From Boswellia sacra (taxonomy: Eukaryota; Streptophyta; Magnoliopsida; Sapindales; Burseraceae), in the NCBI GenBank assembly GCA_013180625.2, contig SNVD02014932.1, positions 32,550-96,549 on the forward strand: a stretch of DNA of 64,000 bases, read 5' to 3'. The notes beneath the pieces were generated by a model. The model was not told the origin of the DNA and did no database searches. It saw nothing but the letters and a program-made list of their open reading frames with translations. This document shows positions 59,411-64,000 of the stretch, piece by piece. Position 1 is the first letter of the stretch. Every line of letters begins with the position of its first letter. The position numbers and the translations under genes were made by a program.

Positions 59411-60061
59411 TTACAGACTTAGCGTTAAATCCAGTTTACGCCTTTTATTGCCTTCCGCAAACCAATCTATCCGAGCTATTATTGGATCAGGCGAATAGAC
59501 GAATGCTTGTAATTTATCAATTAACTCCCCTACACTTGAAGCTGTAACCAGGATTTGCCTCGCCGACTGTGAGATGAAGTTTTTTTCTACTGCTTGATCA
59601 AGAAAAGACAACAAACCATCAAAAAAATTATTGACATTTAACAAAACAATGGGTTTCCGATGGATGTTTAGCTGTTCCTAAGAGGTGATTTGAAATATCT
59701 CCTCTAATGTACCATAACCACCGGGCAAAGCTATAAATGCATCAGATTTAATGACCATATGTGCAATGCGCTCATGCATGCTAGAGACCTGTAACTCTTC
59801 CCCCATTGTGTTGCCTATGATATCTCGCACAACTAATGGTTTAGGGATAATGCCGAGAACTTTGCTCCCTCATAGGGATGCAGCTGTCGACACACACCCC
59901 ATTAACCCATGACTGCCCCTTCCATAAATCAAATGAATACCCCTCGCAGCTAATGTCCTACCAAGATCAAGAGCTGCTGTTGTAAACTCTCCATCTTTAC
60001 CAAATTGCGATCCACAAAATACGCATATATTTTGGAATTGTCTAATTGGTGTTTTCTCCAT
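59411..60061 (-). pseudogene. Intronless LOG (LONELY GUY) cytokinin-activating enzyme copy in a gypsy element
   Basis: ATG at 60061, stop at 59411-59413, 216 codons, the full length of a LOG protein. Seen: I-C-V-F-C-G-S; Y-G-R-G-S-H-G-L-M-G (family: G-G-G-S/N-x-G-L-M-G, so one glycine is arginine); S-M-H-E-R; the phosphoribohydrolase motif P-G-G-Y-G-T-L-E-E; then L-N-V-N-N-F-F-D-G-L-L-S-F-L-D and a C-terminus rich in K-R-R-K. LOG enzymes release active cytokinin bases from nucleoside monophosphates in the cytosol and nucleus. The C-terminus resembles the longer LOG-like subgroup (rice LOGL10 type). Two in-frame stops break it: TGA 59870-59872 and TAG 59678-59680. Plant LOG genes have several introns and this copy has none, so it passed through RNA. 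It lies in element sense, downstream of the gag-protease remnant. Confidence 0.88.
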
Positions 60062-60229
60062 TTCTACAAGTGCTCTAAACTTGTGTAAGACAATGATGCA
60101 CGTTAGGTATTATGCGATTCAAGTGCAAGACAGGTTATAAAATGACATTTGAAAACATGCAGAATGGATATATACACACGTAAAGCTCTCAAATTTGACA
60201 CATGGGGACATAATTTCGGTGGGGGTTGC

Positions 60230-60460
60230 TCGATGCAGATTTATCGCCCTAAGATTTGAAAAAATAAGATATGCTTTCGGCGAGGTTTGACAAAACCTAC
60301 ACACTTGTCTCCCACGTGAAGCATGGAAAATGGAGATACACTTTCGGCGGGGGTTGACAAAAACCGCCACACTTGTCTCCCACGTGAAGCATGAAAAGTA
60401 AAGATATACTTTCGGCGGAGGTTGACAAAACCTCCACACTTGTCTTCCACGTGTGCTTAT
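60230..60460. repeat. ~66-bp tandem repeat with CACGTG boxes upstream of the LOG copy
   Basis: Three to four copies of a unit containing 'actttcggcgg', 'ggttgacaaaacc' and 'cacacttgtctcccacgtga'. CACGTG (the G-box core) occurs near 60312, 60380 and 60449. The array is 170-400 bp upstream of the LOG ATG on the minus strand, where promoter or 5' UTR sequence would lie. A regulatory role is inference. Confidence 0.75.
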
Positions 60461-60682
60461 ATCATGGGGTAGTCATCTGGTTTGTCAAAAAAAAAACTTG
60501 AAATTAAAACAAACAAAATCAACAAACAACAACAACACAAAAACAACATTGATAATAAGATCAAACGAAACAAGAAAGAAATAAAATTCGACAACAACTA
60601 CACACATTCAAATATACAAGTAGTTGTGATTGTGGCTCACATCTTCCTCTGGTTTTACGTCCAGTAATGGCTGAAATGCCTT

Positions 60683-61303
60683 CTATGAGTCGGGGATTTG
60701 CTTCCCATCGAATTTTCTTATAAACTGGCAAACATGGTCGTTTTTGGTCAGATTCCCTAGGCTATAACATTGCAATTCATCACGAAATTGTGTCCATAAA
60801 TTAAGCAATTCACGCTGAACAAGTCCACAAGAATGTGACTCAAGAGTTAATAAAACATTATCCAGCGACTCATTACTTAGACCATTCTTAATAAATGAAA
60901 GTTTATCTTCTCTATTCCTGGACGCAAAACCTAATGAACGACAAGTCTGGTTACAATTCCATCTAGCACATTTATAACATACTTGTAACCTTTTTGCTCT
61001 TCACCTCTTGGCGTAGTAGCTCTTTCTTAGATCAGGCATGTATTTTGTGAGATTAATGTCCGGCTCACCGGACAATCTCACCTTGGCTTCGATAAACCAT
61101 CGGATATCAGCAGGCACATTTAGGAGCATCAATGCCCAAAGTCTAGTCATCCGTACTTTATAAATTTTAAACATAGCATTTTGAGGAAGTGAAGGGAAAT
61201 ATTTACGAAGGTTCGATAGAAAGATATCAGCATCCATTGAAGAGAAGAAAAGGAGAGATATTACCGATAATGCAATTGCATTTGTTCTCCCAGATATGCA
61301 CAA
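60683..61303 (-). pseudogene. Unrecognised ORF in the gypsy element (about 206 codons, one internal stop)
   Basis: The minus-strand frame from about 61303 (ATG at 61238, M-D-A-D-I-F-L-S-N-L-R-K-Y-F, is a likelier start) to TAG at 60683-60685, with a TGA at 61001-61003 after Y-Y-A-K-R. Segments: R-L-W-A-L-M-L-L-N-V-P-A-D-I-R-W-F; a cysteine cluster C-Y-K-C-A-R-W-N-C-N-Q-T-C; D-K-L-S-F-I-K-N-G-L-S-N-E; L-W-T-Q-F-R-D-E-L-Q-C-Y. Amino-acid composition is protein-like on both sides of the stop, which suggests a real former coding sequence. I do not recognise the family. It could be a second captured host gene or an element-specific accessory protein. It lies between the gag-protease remnant and the LOG copy in the same orientation. 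Confidence 0.5.
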
Positions 61304-61676
61304 TTCAAACCTTCGAGCAATGACTTAAGCTCCCGTTTGGATGTTTCCTCAAGCTGCTGCACAAATGAGCTCAAAGCACAGAGTAATCAAATTAAACAAA
61401 AGGAAGGAAAAGAAAAGAGCAGAACGAAACTAAAGACACATAAAAGAGATAACAACACAATAGCAAACAAAAGTCAAAAACAAGTAAAAGAAATATAAAA
61501 AAAAATAAGACAGATGGCAAAGAGAGATAAAACCTGATCAATTTGATGGCCTACGAAAGGAATCTCCTCGAGACACAAAAATCGATCATTATTACCTCAT
61601 TTTATTTTTCTTTTCTTTTTTTTTAATTTTTCAAAAACATTGGGTTGCCTCCCAATAAGCGCTTGGTTTAATGTCC
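61304..61676 (-). other. Non-coding spacer with the conserved post-pol motif
   Basis: It contains, on the minus strand, GCGCTTATTGGGAGGCAACC (about 61640-61660). This motif normally follows the pol gene in Athila/Tat-like elements. Its position directly after a protease-only remnant marks the site where reverse transcriptase and integrase were deleted. Confidence 0.6.
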
Positions 61677-63698
61677 TCAGCCCGACGTTGGTTCCATCAT
61701 GGGAGGGTCTAATCTCCGCTGTGCTTCTCTAGTGGGCTTGGATCCTTTTTCCAACAAGAATTGTTGCATGCATATGGCTGGGCTTTGGATGTTAGCAATC
61801 GTCCACCCAATAGTTATTTTGTGATCTTTAAGTACTTGGACGAGTTTCTCTTCTTGTAGTGGTGCAAGGCCCATTTCTATTATAACTGGCAAAGAATCAT
61901 TCTCACCCAAAAACACATGCCTCAAACAATCTGGAAGTAGCTTAAGCTCCAAGGTATTGGCTTTCATCACAGAAGGAAGAAGTTTCTCATTAGATAAAAG
62001 CAATTCCATGTACGAAACATCATACCTGTTTGTGATTATAGCTATAGTCTCATCTAAGCATGCCATAGCTTCCTCTATTTCTTTGGACACTTGTATCAAA
62101 CTTCTTGGTTCTTTGGAATTTTCTGTCCCTATGTGCTCACTAATAGCCATTTCCAATCCATCCTTGCGAGTTAACTCAAAACATTGTTGTGGCAAAGAAT
62201 CAATAATGTTAACTGCAAAAACAGAATGCAAGTCACTAAGGTACGTCATTGCCTCGAAAATATTGAAACGAATCACTTTGCCATCAAACTCCATGGTGAA
62301 AGTGCCATCATGATCATCAATCTTGGTTCTAGCATTTTTCAAGGATGGTCTCTATAAAAGAATCGAAGTTGGACTAGGAGATGTCTCATCCTCTATTTTA
62401 AGGACATAGAAGTCTGCTGGGAAAGCCAATTGATTCACCTGCCCAAGCACATCTTCCACAACTCTTTTGGGATATGCATTAAAATGATCAGCAAGTTGAA
62501 TGGTAATACCAGCTTTCGCAAAAGGTCCAAGATTTAAAGAAGCATAAATAGAATATGGCATGACATTAATAGATGCTCCTAAATATAACATAGCTCTTTC
62601 AAACTTGGTATTACCAATGGTGCATGGAATGGTGAACGTACCTGGATCTTTGCATTTCAGAGGAATTTTTCTTTGCAATACAGCTAAAACATTTTCCCCC
62701 ACACTTACTTTCTCATTCCCTTTTAAATTTCTCTTGTTGGTGCATAACTCCTTAAGACATTTTATAAAATGAGGTACTTGCTCGATAGCATCCAGAAGTG
62801 GTATATTTACCTCGATTTTATGAGAAGTTTCCAGGATTTCTTGTTCTTGTTCCTCCTTTTTCAATTTTGCCAATCTGCTAGGAAAAGGTGGAGGAGTAAC
62901 ATAAGAAGGAATAGCAGTTTTAAGACTTACCTTAGAGGATGATGTCTGGTTCATGGTGGAAGTGGTGTCATCTTCTTCATCAGTTTGTGATTTCTTTGGC
63001 AGGACATCTAATTGCTCTCCATTTTGCAAAGTTATCACACAAGCATTCTCTCTTGGATTGATCACCGTTTGAGAAGATAATTTTTTTGAGCCTTGGCCCT
63101 CGAATTTGCTCATGCTAGTAGCCAATTATCCCATTTGATTTGCGAGGTTTTGGATACTTGCCCCAGTTTCCTGCTGGAATTGCATTGTGTTAGTGGCAAG
63201 TGCATTAAAAATATCCTGGAGAGACATACCTGAGTTTTGTGAAGCTGGTTGTGGTGCTCGATGTGGCATTGGTGGTGGTTGCATTTGAAATGGTTGCTGC
63301 ACTCTAGGTTGATTGAAACTTTGTGGCCGATTTGGTATCACATTTGGAGTGATTGGGTGATGATTCCAGTAACTGAAATTATGTTGATCTTCCCATCCAG
63401 CATTGTAAGTGCTAGAGAAAGGATCATACCATTGCCTCGTTTGTCCTGGAAATCCACCCATGGCATTGGCTTGTTCCATATATTCTTATTGTAAAGTTGG
63501 ATACATGTCGATTGGATGCTCCATCGTAGAATATATCCCACATTCATAAGATTTTTGCATATCTCCTACAGCCATGTTTTCCACAAGAAAGGTTAGCTCA
63601 GAAAGTTGTTGTTCAATGTTCGGAGTGCTTACCTCATTTACTCTCCATGGTAGTTGTAGCTCAAATCCGATGCTGAATTGTTGGAAGTTTACTGCCAT
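61677..63698 (-). pseudogene. gypsy gag C-terminus and aspartic protease remnant
   Basis: One minus-strand frame with three nonsense codons (near 63486, 63126 and 62352). Seen in order: gag C-terminal part with E-H-P-I-D-M-Y-P-T-L-Q, A-M-G-G-F-P-G-Q and a proline/glutamine-rich stretch; N-L-A-N-Q-M-G; F-E-G-Q-G-S-K-K-L-S-S-Q; a lysine/glutamate-rich linker; I-P-L-L-D-A-I-E-Q-V-P; retroviral-type protease L-Y-L-G-A-S-I-N-V-M-P. Family members have D-L-G-A-S-I-N at this site, so the catalytic aspartate is a tyrosine. The frame ends after R-E-A-Q-R-R-L-D-P-P-M-M, the point just before reverse transcriptase in complete elements. The gag N-terminus is also missing: only about 80 bp separate the PBS from the remnant. 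Confidence 0.88.
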
Positions 63699-63778
63699 GT
63701 CACCTAAACACAAACAATCAGAAAAGAAAAACAAACAAAAATAAGAATTAACAATTAAAAAAAAACAACAAATCGATT

Positions 63779-63812
63779 AGAAAATCAATCCCCGGCAACG
63801 GCGCCAAAAACT
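63779..63812 (-). other. Primer-binding site region of the gypsy element
   Basis: The minus strand reads TTTTTGGCGCCGTTGCCGGG then GATTGATT next to the LTR end. TGGCGCCGTTGCCGGGGA is the conserved PBS of Athila/Calypso-type plant gypsy elements, usually assigned to tRNA-Asp. Confidence 0.9.
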
Positions 63813-64000
63813 TGATGCGTTCGAAACTAGCAAGTATAATAGTCGCACAAGTAATAAAGTGATAAGTAAGATATCGTTCCCACGAGGATTGATTCTAATT
63901 GAATTTGTTATTTCCAGCAACAATTAACTAAATGGGGGGTTTTGTTGGTTGATTAACTAGATGAAAAACTGAATACGACTGTAATTAATGAATAACACAA
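63813..64000 (-). repeat. 5' LTR of the gypsy element, cut by the window end
   Basis: 188 bp visible, collinear with 56027-56214, with three substitutions. If full length, it would extend about 1.2 kb past the window. Confidence 0.92.

Larger units (their letters stand above)
54915..64000 (+). mobile_element. Third copia element (family of element I), interrupted by gypsy, continues past the window
   Basis: A 5' LTR (54915-55815) in plus orientation matches the LTRs of element I read in reverse, followed by the PBS TGGTATCAGAGC (55818-55829) and the first 49 codons of gag. The coding sequence is cut at 56026 by a gypsy element that runs to beyond the window end, so the rest of this copia should lie outside. 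The 5 bases before the LTR are GAATG, the expected TSD. Confidence 0.85.
56027..64000 (-). mobile_element. Non-autonomous Ty3/gypsy element (Athila/Tat-like signals) carrying a LOG gene copy; runs off the window
   Basis: Two LTRs in direct orientation: one complete (56027-57444) and the start of the other (63813 to the end). The PBS TGGCGCCGTTGCCGGGGA is next to the 5' LTR, and a PPT-like AGTGTTGGGGAATT is next to the 3' LTR. Internally (minus sense) there is a gag-protease remnant (61677-63698), the conserved non-coding 'gcgcttattgggaggcaacc' motif, an unrecognised ORF (60683-61303), a tandem repeat, a LOG gene copy (59411-60061) and about 2 kb non-coding. No reverse transcriptase, RNase H or integrase is present, so it needs a helper. 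The visible 188 bp of the two LTRs differ at 3 positions, which suggests a fairly recent insertion. The TSD cannot be confirmed. Confidence 0.88.

Overview
The window looks like nuclear DNA from a flowering plant, most likely a eudicot. It is AT-rich and dominated by nested transposable elements of plant families: two complete Ty1/copia elements and part of a third, a Ty3/gypsy derivative, hAT and CACTA DNA transposons, and a solo LTR. The host-gene fragments (SEC61 gamma, U2AF65, RGGA-type RNA-binding protein, phospholipase D zeta, 4CL-like ligase, MnSOD, LOG) all resemble plant proteins. Only one intact host gene is visible: a four-exon DUF662 / RAB6-interacting-golgin-like gene at 37848-39251 (+). 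I see no rRNA, tRNA, CRISPR array or organellar or bacterial operon.

Layout. 1-7647: CACTA-type material with a right terminus at 7637-7647, carrying minus-strand exon fragments resembling phospholipase D zeta and a 4CL-like acyl-CoA ligase. A 1.83-kb solo LTR (1238-3071, TSD TTATC) is inserted in it. 9256-13829: a hAT element with an 8-bp TSD, a decayed transposase and a private ~95-bp satellite. 15609 to about 19.6 kb: a second CACTA-like element ('Pack-CACTA') carrying plus-strand, intron-containing fragments of SEC61 gamma, U2AF65 and an RGGA-like gene. 23515-36571: an LTR-like sequence with a ~1.77-kb tandem duplication. Its first copy is split by copia element I (26163-34540, minus, 905-bp LTRs, TSD AATTC). 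37.8-39.3 kb: the host gene. 45144-52038: copia element II (plus, TSD GAAAG). Its RNase H region is split by a 2.0-kb non-autonomous hAT (49428-51432, TSD ACAAGAGC) that carries the last exon of a MnSOD gene. 54915 to the window end: a third copia copy, same family as element I, interrupted in gag by a gypsy element (56027 to beyond 64000, minus).

The most unusual object is that gypsy element. It keeps its LTR, PBS and PPT signals and a gag-protease remnant but has no reverse transcriptase or integrase. In their place, in the element's own sense, it carries a full-length, intron-free copy of a LONELY GUY (LOG) cytokinin-activating enzyme gene (59411-60061), interrupted by two nonsense codons. 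A second, unrecognised ORF (60683-61303) and a short G-box-containing tandem repeat lie upstream of the LOG copy. Overall the window shows cellular genes captured by at least three transposon superfamilies, once through RNA (gypsy/LOG) and several times as genomic DNA with introns (CACTA, hAT).
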